The notes: generated from the letters alone by a model not told the origin. Shown: positions 21,233 through 35,969, numbered from the stretch's first letter. The stretch is 64,000 nucleotides of DNA from CAWAQA01 sp963784065 (GCA_963784065.1 CAWAQA010000005.1:310001-374000), one strand, 5' to 3'. Made by a program: numbers and translations.

Positions 21233-22031
21233 ATGCGCGGAATGGAACGCCGAGGCATATCACCGCGTGTCCGACCCGCACGTCGCATGGGGTGTGCGGG
21301 TGCTGGCGAGGCTGCCGCTCGAAGGCGGTGAGTGCGTCCTCGACGTCGGATGCGGCACCGGACGGCTGACTGAAAAGCTGCTGGAGCGGCTGCCGGCAGG
21401 ACGCGTCATCGCCCTCGATATCTCCTCCAACATGCTCCACGCGGCGCGCGGATATCTTGCGCCTCAATTTGCCGCCCAGGTGCGCTTCGCGCGGGCGGAC
21501 GCTGCGGCGCTGCCGGTCGCGGGGCGTGCGGACGCCGTGTTCAGCACCGCGACGTTTCACTGGGTGCTGGATCACCCTGCCCTTTTTCGCAGCGTGTTCG
21601 CGGCGCTCAAGCCCGGCGGCCGTCTGGTGGCGCAGTGCGGCGGAGGTCCCAACATCCAGCGGCTGCACGATCGGTGCGAGGTGCTCGGACAGCAGGCCGA
21701 GTTCGCGCCGTATTTCCGCGGGTGGCATGGCCCCTGGAATTTTGCCGATGCCGAAACGACAGCACAGCGTCTTGTGACGGCGGGTTTCGTGGACGTGCGA
21801 ACGAGCCTCGAGGCGTCGCCTGTCGTCCAACCCGATGCGGCGACCTACCGGGAGTTCGTCACCAACGTGATCTGCCGGCATCACCTCGCGTGCTTGCCAG
21901 GTCAGGACCTGCGCGACCGATTCATGGACGTCATCACCGCGCAGGCGAGTCACGACGTGCCGGCGTTGGAGCTGGATTACTGGCGTTTGAACATGGAGGC
22001 GCGGAAGCCCGCGGCGGTCAGCCGAGGGTGA
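21233..22031 (+). CDS. Class I SAM-dependent methyltransferase
   Basis: Motif I VLDVGCGTGRLTEKLLERL, IALDISSNMLHAAR, RADAAALPVAGRADAVFST and LKPGGRLVAQCGGGPN identify a trans-aconitate-methyltransferase-like enzyme. The long open frame begins only at a GTG (21267, MSDPHVAWG), but the family N-terminus WNAEAYHRVSDP is readable just upstream, and one extra base after ATG CGC GGA joins it to the ATG at 21233. Substrate unknown. Convergent with the glycosylase; ends MEARKPAAVSRG. Confidence 0.78.
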
Positions 22032-22033
22032 GG

Positions 22034-22067
22034 CCGGGTCTGTTACGGAAACCGGAATCAGACCCGG
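22034..22067. repeat. Inverted repeat between convergent genes
   Basis: CCGGGTCTG and CAGACCCGG form a perfect 9-bp stem with a 16-base loop just after the methyltransferase stop, and the loop/arm reaches the last codons of fpg. No T tract follows, so it is a weak terminator at best. The core resembles the GGGGTCAGAC repeat at 49.3 kb. Confidence 0.6.
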
Positions 22068-22966
22068 TCTGGTTTCCGGCGGCGCTCGAGCTCATCGAGC
22101 GTGCGCGGCCAGTCGTCGCGAAGGAGCCGCGACAGCGAACGATCGGCGAGCAACCGCCCGCCGGTCTGGCACTGCGCACAGTAATTCGCCTCGTTGGCCG
22201 CATACACGATGCGCTGAACCGCCGCTCCGCAGTCAGGGCAGGGCTGGCCATACCGGCCGTGCACAGCCATTCCCTCGCGGAATGCCGTGACTTTTTCCGG
22301 AAACTCATCGCCGGCTTCCTCCTGCAGCTGCGAGGTCCACGACGTCAGCGTCAGCCGCGTCGCGTCGTAGAGCCGCTTCACCTCGGCGTCATCGAGCGAC
22401 GCCGTCTGCTTGAACGGGGAAAGCCGTGCCGCATGCAGGATCTCGTCGGAATACGCGTTCCCGATGCCGCTGAACACGTGTGGGTCGGTGAGAGCGCGCT
22501 TCAGCGTGTGGTTCTCATGCTCGAGCGCCTGGCGAAACGCCTGCAGGTCCGCATCGAGTACCTCGAGGCCGCCCGGGTTGTGGGCCGCGAGCGCGGCGCG
22601 GCCCTGCACGACATGCAGGGACGCCCGCCGCTTCGTGCCGGCCTCGGTCATCAGCAGCGTGCCGTCCGGGAAGTCGAGGGCCAGCAGCCCGACCTTGCCC
22701 GGGATCTTCGCGTCGCGTGGCTTCCAGCGGAACCGGCCCGCAATCATCAGGTGGAAGACCAGGAACAGCTCGCCTTGGGCTTCCATCACCACCCGCTTCC
22801 CGAGCCGGTGCAAGTCGAGGATGGTGCGGCCCTCGATAGCGGTGAGCGGCGGATCGATCGAGCGCAGGAGAAAGGGACTCGCAAGGCGCACGCGTTCAAC
22901 GGGACGTCCGACGATCCGCGGACGGAGCGCGTGAAGGTACAACAGGATATCCGGCAACTCAGGCAT
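22058..22966 (-). CDS. Formamidopyrimidine-DNA glycosylase family protein
   Basis: Intact 302-residue protein starting MPELPDI: Pro2 is the catalytic imino acid after Met removal and Glu3 the conserved acid. The beta-hairpin lysine lies in HRLGKRVVME, the helix-two-turn-helix has HVFSGIGNAYSDEILH, and the C-terminal zinc finger shows CPDCG and CAQCQ. Such enzymes excise oxidised bases (8-oxoguanine or pyrimidine lesions). Fpg versus Nei-like specificity is not decided by the motifs seen. Divergent from the AsmA-like gene, 24 bases away. Confidence 0.9.
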   Translation of the reverse strand: MPELPDILLYLHALRPRIVGRPVERVRLASPFLLRSIDPPLTAIEGRTILDLHRLGKRVVMEAQGELFLVFHLMIAGRFRWKPRDAKIPGKVGLLALDFPDGTLLMTEAGTKRRASLHVVQGRAALAAHNPGGLEVLDADLQAFRQALEHENHTLKRALTDPHVFSGIGNAYSDEILHAARLSPFKQTASLDDAEVKRLYDATRLTLTSWTSQLQEEAGDEFPEKVTAFREGMAVHGRYGQPCPDCGAAVQRIVYAANEANYCAQCQTGGRLLADRSLSRLLRDDWPRTLDELERRRKPDRV

Positions 22967-22990
22967 CAGACACTGTTATAGGCTGAACTC

Positions 22991-24483
22991 GTGTTCAGGC
23001 GGCTGCTGATCCTGAGTGTCTTCGTCGTGGCCGTTGCGGCGGCGGCCGCTTACTGGTTCGTGAATGGCAACGGGATTCGTACGGCGCTGGAGCAGCAGGC
23101 CACTGCCTGGCTCGGTCATCCCGTACGAATCGCGCGGGCGACTGTTTCATTTCTGCCGCGCGTGGGCCTGCGACTCGAGGACGTCAGCGTCGGCGAGCCC
23201 GCGCGCCTGACGCTCTCCCGCGTCGATCTGTCCACCGGTATGCGGCCGCTCTTCTCCCGCCGCATTGAAGACGCCGAGGTCACCGTTTCCGGCAGCAGGG
23301 TGGAGATGCCCCTGCCATTCGCTCTGCCCACGACGTCCACGCCCCCGTCAGCGGGTGCCGCAGCGGCGGCGGCGTGGCCGGTGTGGAACTGGTATCGGTG
23401 CGCGGGATCGTCCTGCGTGATGTCGTCATCGCCAGTCGCGGCCGGGAGATCACGCTGTCGGCCGACTCGGCACTGGCGGGCAACCGCCTGACGATTACAT
23501 CGCTGTCCGCGCGCTCCGGGGAAACCACGCTATCTGCGTCCGGCACCGTGGACCTGGCCCCGCGCATCACTGCCACGATCGAGGCACACGCAAACCAGTT
23601 GGACTTCGACGACCTCCTTGCACTGACCGCGGCATTCACCACCAACACCAGCTCGGCCCCTGCAGTGGGGACACCGGCACAGATCACGGCGACGATTACG
23701 TCGCCACGCGCGCGAGCCGCCGGTGTGGCACTCGCGCGCTTCGAAGCGGCGCTGTTGGCCGACGGCACTGATGTGCGTATCGAGCCGCTCAAGTTCGACC
23801 TCTTTGGCGGCCGTTACGACGGGTGGCTCGACGTCGCGTTCGGCGAGATGCTGGACGTGCGCGTCGGTGCGGGCGTGTCGAACCTCGACGTCGCGCAGCT
23901 TGCGGCATATGCGGGCATCCCGAACACCATCACGGGAAGGATGTATGGGTCGGGCCGGTTCGGCGCGCGCGGGCGCGACATATCGGAGGTGCTGGCAGCG
24001 TCGCGTGGCGTCGGTGAAGTCACCCTTTCAGCGGGGACAATCCGCAACCTGGACGTCGTGCGTACGGTGGTGCTGTTCTTCGGACGCCCGGCACCGGATG
24101 CGCCGCCGGGTCAGGGCGAACGTTTCGACTCGATTGGTGCGACGTTCGCGCTGGCGGAGCAGTCCATCCGCAGTGAGGACCTGACGTTGCACTCACCCGA
24201 CTTCGACGTGTTCGCGCGCGGCACGCTCGCGCTGCCGACAAAGGCGATAGAGGCCCGCGGCGAGCTCGTCCTCTCCGAGCGGCTCTCGTCCCAGGCGGGA
24301 ACCGACCTTTACCGGTTCACGCGGTCGGGCAACCGCGTCGTCCTGCCTGCGATCGTCAGCGGCACGCTCGGCCAACCCAGAATCCTCATCGATACAGCGG
24401 CGGCGGTGAGGCGCGGGCTTCGCAACGAAGTGGAGCGGCGGCTGCAGGATCTGTTCGAGCGCATCAAGCCGCAGGTCCCATGA
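22991..24483 (+). CDS. AsmA-like protein
   Basis: An N-terminal membrane anchor (LLILSVFVVAVAAAAAYWF) is followed by a large beta-rich region, with ALEQQATAWLGHPVRIARA, FLPRVGLRLEDVSVGEPAR near the start and RVVLPAIVSGTLGQPRILID near the end, as in AsmA-family proteins that bridge the periplasm and affect outer-membrane lipid balance. The frame breaks near 23350, in a run of GCG repeats. This is one of the few breaks that looks like a missing base rather than an extra one. About 497 residues. Confidence 0.82.
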
Positions 24484-24614
24484 GACCAGCGCGGGCGCTG
24501 ATAGCGAAATGCCGAGCCGCACGCGAGAACCTTCCAGAAACCGAAAAAAGCCACGGGTGATCCGCCGCGACCCCAATCGCCGTATAGATAGGCAGGAACT
24601 TCGCGGAGGTCACC

Positions 24615-25145
24615 ATGACATGCCCCGGGTGCGCCAGAGACGTTGAGCCGGATTCGACCTTTTGCCGATATTGCGGCGCCGCAGTGGTGCCGCCTATACC
24701 GCCGCCAGCGCCCAAGCGCCTGATGCGCCTGCCGGCGCAGGGCCGCTTCGCGGGCGTTTGCGCCGGGCTCGCCGCGTACCTCGGCCTGGACGTAACCGTG
24801 GTACGGCTGGCGTGGGTGATTCTGACCATCTTCCCGGGCGCCCTGATCGGCGGGATTGTGGCCTATGTTGTCGCCTGGCTCATCATGCCCGAGGGCAGCG
24901 CCGCGCCGGAGGACGTTCCGCGGTCGCGGCTCGTCAGGTCGATCAGCGACCGGAAAATAGGGGGCGTCTGCGGCGGGATCGCGGCCTACCTCGGCGTCGA
25001 TTCGACGCTGGTGCGGCTCGCGGTGGTCATCCTGTCCATTTATCCGGGCGCCATCGTGTGCGGCATCATCGCGTACGTCATCGCGTGGTTCGTGATCCCG
25101 GAGGAAGCGACAGTCACGCTGCACCCGTCGCCGTCGATGCCGTGA
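24615..25145 (+). CDS. Zinc-ribbon protein with two PspC domains
   Basis: A 176-residue protein with an N-terminal zinc ribbon (CPGCARD...CRYCG), then two PspC-type domains in tandem: GRFAGVCAGLAAYLGLDVTV with a membrane segment ending VAWLIMPEG, and DRKIGGVCGGIAAYLGVDST ending VIAWFVIPEE. PspC proteins are membrane-associated and linked to envelope stress. Duplication within one chain is unusual but known. The PspA partner is not in the window. The DUF2784 gene follows 13 bases later. Confidence 0.88.
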   Translation: MTCPGCARDVEPDSTFCRYCGAAVVPPIPPPAPKRLMRLPAQGRFAGVCAGLAAYLGLDVTVVRLAWVILTIFPGALIGGIVAYVVAWLIMPEGSAAPEDVPRSRLVRSISDRKIGGVCGGIAAYLGVDSTLVRLAVVILSIYPGAIVCGIIAYVIAWFVIPEEATVTLHPSPSMP

Positions 25146-25158
25146 ACGCGACGCGCAC

Positions 25159-25548
25159 GTGAATCCATTCGGCGTCCTGGCCGCCCTGCTCGTCGTCGTC
25201 CACGTGGCATTCGCGATTTTCGTCGTGGCTGGCGGGCTGCTGGTCCTCCGCTGGCCGCGACTGGCATGGGTCCACCTGCCCGCCGCTGTCTGGGGGGCGT
25301 ATGTGGAAGTCTCCGGTGGGATTTGTCCGCTCACGCCCCTCGAGAACCAATTGCGTGGGCGCGCCGGCCTCGACGAGTATCGGGCGACTTCATCGCTCGC
25401 TACGTGTTCCCGGCCCTGTATCCCGACGGCCTCACTGTTCAGACGCAGCTCGTGCTCGGGATCCTGGTGGTCATCGCTGAACGCCGCGCTGTACGGTTGG
25501 CTGCTGCGCGCCCGGCGCGCCGGCGCAGGCCGAATCAATGCGCGTTGA
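25159..25548 (+). CDS. DUF2784 membrane protein, two frame breaks
   Basis: Starts from a GTG as MNPFGVLAALLVVVHVAFAI, followed by WPRLAWVHLPAAVWGAYVEV, then GICPLTPLENQLR. After a break near 25390 the frame reads GDFIARYVFPALYPDGLT, and after another near 25478 NAALYGWLLRARRAGAG. The CPLTPLE motif and four membrane segments fit DUF2784, whose role is unknown. The first break looks like a missing base (or two extra), the second like one extra base. Confidence 0.75.
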   Translation: MNPFGVLAALLVVVHVAFAIFVVAGGLLVLRWPRLAWVHLPAAVWGAYVEVSGGICPLTPLENQLRGRAGLDEYRATSSLATCSRPCIPTASLFRRSSCSGSWWSSLNAALYGWLLRARRAGAGRINAR

Positions 25549-26834
25549 CGAGTGATTGCCAGCCGGTCGCACGCGGAGCGGCCGGTTCGACCTCGCGCGT
25601 TCGAGCCATGGACTGCGGAGCCGAGCAGCGGCCGGAGCCAATCACCGTGAGCGCCTCGCGCAGCGAGGATTCCGCGGATCGCAAGAGCTGGCCATCATCT
25701 GCTGCCGCGCAGGTCGGCGGGATACCAGCGAAGAAGTCGCCCTCTCCGTTTGCGTTGCGCAACGTAAAGGAAACGGGCGCGAGCGTCTTGTCGCAGAAGT
25801 TGATCCCGTATTGCCCCACGGGCTTGCCATAGGTCCGCGAACCGACGACGAGGACCGGGATGAAGGGCCTGAGCGCGTTGATGACGAGCTCGCTGGCGGA
25901 GGCGGACGCGCGCGTCGGTGATCACGACAATCCTCTCGAGGCCAAGCGCCTGGGCTTTCGGCTCGAAGCGCGTGACACGGTTGAGCGCCGTGTTCTTGTC
26001 GTTATGAAAGAACTCCGCGAACACCTGGCCGTTGGTTCGCGTTCCCCCAATCAAGCTGGCCAGGTGCTGGGCGACTCCGACGAGGCCGCCTCCGTTGTAG
26101 CGCAGGTCGAGCACCAGTTCCCTGATGCCGCGGGCACGAAAGTCGCTGAAGGCGGCGTCGAGCGCTTCGTACAGACGGCGTGACGAAGTTCCTGAAGAAG
26201 AAGTAGCCGACTTCACCGCCGTTGGCCGAATACACCTGCGTGAACGACACCGTGGGGATCGTGACGACACGCTTCGTCATGCGCGCGCGGAACCGGATTG
26301 CGCCGCGTACCACGACGATGTCGGCCTGGACCCCGGGGTCCGATGGTCCGAATGCGCCGTCGAACTCCCCGGAACTCAGGAGGGCTTCGACCGTCCGCCC
26401 GTTGATCTCGACGATGCGGTCGCCGCGCGCGAGGTTGGCGTCGTGTGCCGGGCTGTCGTCCATCACGTCGGTGACACGGAGGACGCCCGGAGCCAGGAAC
26501 GTCGAGGAGAAGCCGAAGCCGACGAACTGGCTTTCGGAGAAGAACGCATCAGTAGCGGCGCGCGGGGCGATGTAGCTGAACGCTTCGTCAAGAGGCCGGT
26601 AACGTATCGCCGCGAGATAGTCGGCTGGCGACGTGAACGCGACCGGATCGAGGTCGGGTATGTCGCGATACCAGAAATAGATATCGGTCATCACGTCGCG
26701 CACGTAGAGGTTCTGCGCGGGGACGTCGCACGACGCCGGCTGAGCCTGGGCCGCTGCTTCGTCGTCGGCCGCACTGGAGGCGAGCGCAACGATGAGGATG
26801 GCCGCCAGGTGGCGTGGAAGGCATGGAACACCAT
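25535..26834 (-). CDS. S41-family (C-terminal processing) peptidase, frame breaks
   Basis: A signal-like segment HLAAILIVALASSAA precedes the mature region (CDVPAQNLYVRDVMTDIYFW). A PDZ-like stretch follows (VLRVTDVMDDSPAHDANLARGD), then S41 core elements ELVLDLRYNGGGLVGVAQ, the catalytic-serine region VITDARSASASEL and lysine-containing RTYGKPVGQYG. Extra bases are inferred near 26185 and 25915. The start is uncertain; the ATG at 26834 is the most upstream sensible choice because rRNA-operon sequence lies beyond. The DUF2784 gene end overlaps it convergently by 14 bases. Likely an exported or periplasmic protease. Confidence 0.82.
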
Positions 26835-26910
26835 AGAGGTCTGCACGGGTTGCAGGGTGGAGCCGCGACGACGGGCCGGCGTGCGTTGGCGGGGGAATTG
26901 AGGCGTACAA

Positions 26911-26951
26911 GAGAAAGAGCCCGCCTTGATTGCTCGAGGCGGGCTCTTGTG
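26911..26951 (-). terminator. rRNA operon terminator
   Basis: Minus strand: AAGAGCCCGCCT pairs with AGGCGGGCTCTT across a 10-base loop and is followed by TTCTCTTG. It starts a few bases past the 5S gene, so it is the likely end of the operon. Confidence 0.85.
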
Positions 26952-26958
26952 AAACTAA

Positions 26959-27076
<118 letters not shown>

Positions 27077-27200
27077 AACTGGTTGCCTGGGGTCCGGCGG
27101 TGCGGAGTGCAGCTCTCAGCCACACTTCATCGCACTGCCGATCGTCCCAGACTATCCTGTCGGGCGGGTCCTTCCGGATCCGCCTCTTTCAAAGAACGAG

Positions 27201-27241
27201 GACAACTGAATACCCTGCAAACGGTAGTTCCTCGAGCACAC
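27201..27241 (-). other. 3' arm of the 23S rRNA processing stalk
   Basis: This 41-base stretch after 23S is an almost perfect complement of 30341-30383 before 23S (shared core CTGCAAACGGTAGTTC on the plus strand). The two arms would pair into the long stem that RNase III-type enzymes cut to release pre-23S. Confidence 0.8.
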
Positions 27242-27292
27242 GTGTCGTGTGTCGCGCGGGCCTGACGGTCCGCGTCGAGAAAGAGAAAAAAT

Positions 27293-30264
<2,972 letters not shown>

Positions 30265-30340
30265 ACAAGTGTCTCGAACTCACATGGATTGTCCGGCCGA
30301 AGCCGAACGCCACATCAGTTCGTCTCTTTCGTCACACTGC

Positions 30341-30383
30341 GTGTGTTCGAAAAGAACTACCGTTTGCAGGATATTCAGTTGTC
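30341..30383 (-). other. 5' arm of the 23S rRNA processing stalk, with boxA-like element
   Basis: Complementary to 27201-27241. Next to it the minus strand has CTCTTTGACAACTGAAT, resembling a boxA antitermination element placed before the 23S gene. A related GTTCTTTGAAAG lies at 27185-27196 before 5S. Confidence 0.75.
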
Positions 30384-30444
30384 AAAGAGCGTCTTACGTG
30401 CTCTCTTGCCGCGACGACCCGAAGGCCGGCCGCGACGAAGTTCG

Positions 30445-30520
30445 TGGTGGAGAATACCGGGCTCGAACCGGTGACCTCCTGGTTGCAAACCAGGCGCTCT
30501 CCCAGCTGAGCTAATTCCCC
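30445..30520 (-). tRNA. tRNA-Ala(TGC)
   Basis: Minus strand GGGGAATTAGCTCAGCTGGG begins the tRNA, the anticodon stem CTGGT/ACCAG encloses loop TTGCAAA-type sequence with anticodon TGC, T arm GGTTCGAGCCC, and the end ATTCTCCACCA encodes CCA. Lies in the 16S-23S spacer. Confidence 0.96.
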
Positions 30521-30633
30521 GAAATCTTCAATTGGTTGCGCTGTTAAACGTGCGTTGGTGGGTCGAAGAGGAAGGATCCGCTACCGATTCACCACGCACT
30601 AAGCATTGACCAATTAGTGCTCCTTCGGAAAAG

Positions 30634-30710
<77 letters not shown>

Positions 30711-30840
30711 CTTGTCCCGGAACGCCCGCGGCATCCCTTACTCAAGCCCGCTCTCCACGTGTGACGGGCTACCAGTGTAACCCCTCACGAGAACTTGTCA
30801 AAGAACCGGAACGTCCTGCGCCAGGACATCGGCCCGATTC

Positions 30841-30861
30841 TCTCAAAACTAGATAGGCGTG
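30841..30861 (-). other. 3' arm of the 16S rRNA processing stalk
   Basis: The plus-strand sequence TCTCAAAACTAGATAGGCGT is complementary to the leader element at 32689-32711 with a perfect 12-bp core (AAAACTAGATAG). The pair flanks 16S and should form the pre-16S stem. Confidence 0.8.
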
Positions 30862-30922
30862 CTCGCCAACAAACTCGTCGTGTTCCGTGTCAGATCGATC
30901 TTCAGATTCGCTTGCGCGACTC

Positions 30923-32478
<1,556 letters not shown>

Positions 32479-32688
32479 ATTTGCTGTCTCGGCTCCGGCT
32501 TTCACCAGAACCTCGCAACCCTTTAACGCGAGCGCCTGTTGATATGGCTCTTGCGTTGTTTTCGTACTTAGTGTTGTGAGCAGTTCGCCGCATTGCTGCG
32601 ACGCTGCCCGCTGACACTTGACGGGCTGTTTGAGTAGCCGCCCTCCCCTCACAGGCAGGACCGCGTCCTCAAACGCTTGTTGTGCTTG

Positions 32689-32711
32689 CACGCACTATCT
32701 AGTTTTCAAAG
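32689..32711 (-). other. 5' arm of the 16S rRNA processing stalk, with boxA-like element
   Basis: Minus strand GTTCTTTGAAAACTAGATAG: the first half resembles a boxA, the second pairs with 30841-30861 downstream of 16S. It lies about 210 bases upstream of the 16S 5' end in the leader. Confidence 0.8.
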
Positions 32712-32793
32712 AACCGGAAGTCGGCGCACCGCCGACCGGCGTGCCGCATCCCCACCGACCGGGCGTTTCCGTCCGTTTTAGGGGAACCTTTTG

Positions 32794-32822
32794 AGGTTAC
32801 TAGCGCAACCTCCGCCTGTCAA
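32794..32822 (-). promoter_or_regulatory. rRNA operon promoter, nearest to 16S
   Basis: Minus strand: -35 TTGACA and -10 TAACCT with a 17-base spacer. The -35 is perfect, the -10 weak. The leader 32479-32793 has no gene. Confidence 0.6.
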
Positions 32823-32947
32823 GCACTATCTTTCCAGCTCGATCGCCGCTACCGATGCTGCGGGATGGACGACTCGGGAAAGATGCTCGCCTCAAGGTGT
32901 CTTGCAACCCCTGCTGTCTGGCTGGCGCCCGACAGGCGAACCAATCG

Positions 32948-32976
32948 ATACTACGCGTGGCCGCGTGGCCTGTCAA
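32948..32976 (-). promoter_or_regulatory. rRNA operon promoter, middle
   Basis: Minus strand: -35 TTGACA, 17-base spacer rich in GGCCACGCG repeats, -10 TAGTAT followed by CGATTGG. Its -10 and following bases (TAGTATCGAT) are the same as in the far promoter. Confidence 0.72.
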
Positions 32977-33061
32977 CCCTTTGTCGAGCACCTTGTCGAC
33001 GCTTTGCCGATCACTGCGCCGATCACTACCGGAAATCAAGGCTCGCAACGCGGTGACATCG

Positions 33062-33090
33062 ATACTACGGGCCGGTCACCGCGGCGTCAA
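33062..33090 (-). promoter_or_regulatory. rRNA operon promoter, farthest from 16S
   Basis: Minus strand: -35 TTGACG, 17-base spacer, -10 TAGTAT followed by CGATGTC. The -35 TTGACG contains the tyrS stop codon TGA, so the promoter begins inside the tyrS gene. Confidence 0.7.
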
Positions 33091-34359
33091 CCTCGAGCGA
33101 TGCGGATGAGGAAATTGTCCTTCTTTCCCTTGCGGACGACGAACAGCTGACCTTCGATCGCCTGCTCAGCGCTCAGCCGTTCCTTCTCATCCGTAATCCG
33201 TCGCTCGTTCACGTAAATGCCGCCGCTGCGAATCAGCCGCGTTGCTTCGCTGTTCGAGCTCGTGAGCCCGACGTCGGTCAGCAGATTCACCAGGCGCCAA
33301 CCATCGGATTGGTGCCCGACCACCGTCGACGGGACGTTGGCGAACACGTCGAGCAGCTCGCGCACCGACATCGCCGAGAGGTCGCCGCGAAAGAGCTTGT
33401 CCGTCGCCGCCTCCGCTTCATGCAACGCGCGATCGCCATGCACCAGCCGCGTGACTTCCTGGGCCAGCGCCCGTTGCGGATGCCGCTTGTCGGGCTCGCG
33501 CGCGCCCGCCGCCTCGAGCTCCACGATGGGCGCGGCAGCGAGGAACGTAAAGAACTTCAGGTACTTCACCGCGTCGCGATCGTCGGTGTTGAGCCAGAAC
33601 TGGTAGAACTCGTACGGCGACGTGAGCGCCGGATCGAGCCAGATCGTGCCCGCTTCCGTCTTCCCGAACTTCGTTCCCGCAGTCGTGGTCACGAGCGGCA
33701 GCACGAGCCCGTGCGCCTTTTTCCCGCGGACGCGGCGAATCAAGTCCATGCCGGCGATGATGTTGCCCCATTGATCGCTGCCACCCATCTGCAGCGTGCA
33801 CGAGAACCGGTCGTGCAACACCAGGTAGTCGCAGGCCTGCAGCAGCGTGTAACTGAATTCCGTGTACGAAATGCCGTCTTCGCTCTCGAGGCGGCGGCGC
33901 ACCGATTCCTTCGCCAGCATCGCATTGACGGTGAAATGCTTGCCGACGTCGCGCATGAAGTCGATCGCGCTCATCCCAGTGAGCCAGTCGGCGTTGTTGA
34001 GCAGCCGCGCGGGATTGGCGCGCGCGTCGTCGAAATCGAGAAATCGGGCGAGCTGCGCCCGGATACCTTCGACGTTCGCTTGCACCTGCTCCGGCGTCAG
34101 GAGCTGGCGTTCGACCGTCTTACCGCTGGGATCGCCGATGAGCCCGGTCCCGCCGCCGACGAGGGCAATTGGCGAGTGCCCGTGGCGCTGAGTGTGTGCA
34201 AGCGCCATCATGACGAGGAGCGACCCGACGTGAAGGCTCTTCGCGGTCGGATCGAAGCCGATGTAGGCGGTCAGCTGCTCCCGCGCCAGCGCGTCGCGGC
34301 GCGCCCTCGGTGGCGTCATAAACGAGGCCGCGCCACTCCAACTCGCCGTAGAGGTCCAT
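33087..34359 (-). CDS. tyrS: Tyrosyl-tRNA synthetase
   Basis: Charges tRNA-Tyr. The full N-terminus MDLYGELEWRGLVYDATEG starts at 34359; one extra C near 34307 separates it from RDALAREQLTAYIGFDPTA. Class I signatures are HVGSL (HIGH type) and KFGKT (KMSKS type); DYLVLHDRFSCTLQMGGSDQW binds tyrosine, and an S4-like C-terminal domain ends VRKGKKDNFLIRIARG. About 423 residues. Its stop codon overlaps the -35 box of the rRNA operon, which is transcribed in the same direction, so read-through into rrn is possible. Confidence 0.95.
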
Positions 34360-34481
34360 CAGCCGCTACTATAGCGAACTTCGACGATCCTTCCCGGCCT
34401 GCGGTGTGCGGGTCTTCGAGGGGCAAGCACGGCTGCGTGGGACACCGTAGACTGTAGGACGGGAGACCGTACACCAGAGCC

Positions 34482-35310
34482 ATGCCGATTTCCCGCCGAG
34501 CGGCGCTCAAAGGCGCGCTGGCCACCACGATCGGCGCGCTGACCGGCGCCGGTACGCTACGGCGCCGCGCTACGAGCGCCACCGCATCGGCGTGACTGAA
34601 GCGACCCTCCCCGTGTGGCGCCTGCCCGCGGCGTTCGACGGCATTCGAATCGGCTTTCTCACCGACATTCATCACAGCACGCTGGTGCCGCGCGAGGACG
34701 TCGTCCAGGCGGTGCAGCTGATAAATGCCAGGTCTCCCGATTTGATCGTGCTCGGCGGCGACTACGTCACATTCGGCGATCGTGCCTTCGTCGGTCCCGT
34801 CGCGGAGCTGTTGGCGACGTTGCACGCGCCGCACGGCGTCTACGCGATCCTCGGCAACCACGACGACGATCGCGACATGCCGGCGGCGCTCGCGCGACAG
34901 CACATTCAGGTGTTGCGCGACGCGCGTACTCGCCTCGAGATTCGCGGCGATCGGATCGATCTCGCCGGCGTCCGCTTCTGGACCCGTCGTCCGGCCGATA
35001 TCGCCCGCGTGATGCGGCGCGCCGAGGATCCTGTCGCTCCTGCTTGCGCACGACCCGCGCCGGCTCACCGAGGCGGCCGCGCTCAACGTTTCGGCAGTGC
35101 TGTCGGGCCATACGCACGGGGGACAGGTCGTCATCCCTGGCTTCGGCGCCATCGCCCGCCGGCGGTTTCCGGTCCTCGCGGGACTCGGCTCGCAAGGACC
35201 ACACGTCGATCTTCGTGAGTCGCGGAATCGGAACGGTGTACGTTCCCGTGCGGATCAACTGCCCGCCGGAGGTTGCGATCGTGACGCTGACGCAGGGCTT
35301 GCTGATCTGA
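34482..35310 (+). CDS. Tat-exported calcineurin-like metallophosphoesterase, frame breaks
   Basis: The N-terminus MPISRRAALKGALATTIGAL is a twin-arginine signal. Metal-binding motifs of the YaeI-like phosphoesterases follow: FLTDIHH, LGGDYVTFGD, ILGNHDDDRD and SGHTHGGQVVIPG, with the C-terminus GIGTVYVPVRINCPPEV. Extra bases are inferred at about 34557 and 34571 (restoring TYGAAYERHRIGV), near 35035 and near 35195. Relatives act on lipid-linked or nucleotide diphosphates at the envelope; the substrate here is unknown. Divergent from tyrS and convergent with purN, whose end it overlaps. Confidence 0.83.
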
Positions 35311-35969
35311 GGAACCGCCGCCCGTCGATCGTCCAGCCTTCGTCCAGAACAGCCTTGATCGCCTCCGGATAGGCGAGGTGCTCTTCAACCAGAATCCGGG
35401 CGCTGAGAGTCGCAGGCGTGTCGTCCTCGAGCACCGGCACGCTTCGCTGGAGGATGATCGGACCCGCATCGAGCTCCGGCGTCACGAGGTGCACGGTGAC
35501 GCCACTGACCTTGACGCCGTGCTCGATTGCCTGGCGCTGCGCGTCGACGCCGGGGAATGCTGGCAGCAGTGAAGGGTGAATGTTCAGGATCGCGTTTGGA
35601 AAGGCCTCGATGCAGCGGCGCGCCGACGAGGCGCATGAAGCCGGCGAGGCATACGAGCCGGACGTGCCGTGCCGCGAGCTCCTGCGCGAGTGCGCGATCG
35701 TAGTCGTCACGCGACGGCCATCCGCGGTGGCTGATACAGATCGCCTCGATGCCCGCCCGCCGCGCTCGATCGAGACCTGCCGCATCTTCGCGATTCGAGA
35801 TGACAACCGCGATCTCCGCCTCGAGCCTGCCATCCGCAATCGCGTCGATAAGCGCCTGCAGGTTGCTTCCGCGGCCCGAGATGAGCACGCCAATCCGCCG
35901 GTCAAGCGAACCCGCGACGGGACTGTTGAAATTCGTCAACCCAGAACGGGTGTGGTCTTGGTCGGACAC
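35255..35969 (-). CDS. purN: Phosphoribosylglycinamide formyltransferase
   Basis: Transfers formyl from 10-formyl-THF to GAR. The N-terminus reads MSDQDHTRSGLTNF then IGVLISGRGSNLQALIDA (phosphate loop), VRLVCLAGFMRLVG, and after an extra base near 35625 the folate-site motif ILNIHPSLLPAFPGVDAQ and catalytic-aspartate region VTPELDAGPIILQ. It closes the minus-strand pur operon, 78 bases after purM. The tail after DGRRF may be misread, since the last 50 bases overlap the convergent phosphoesterase. Confidence 0.92.
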
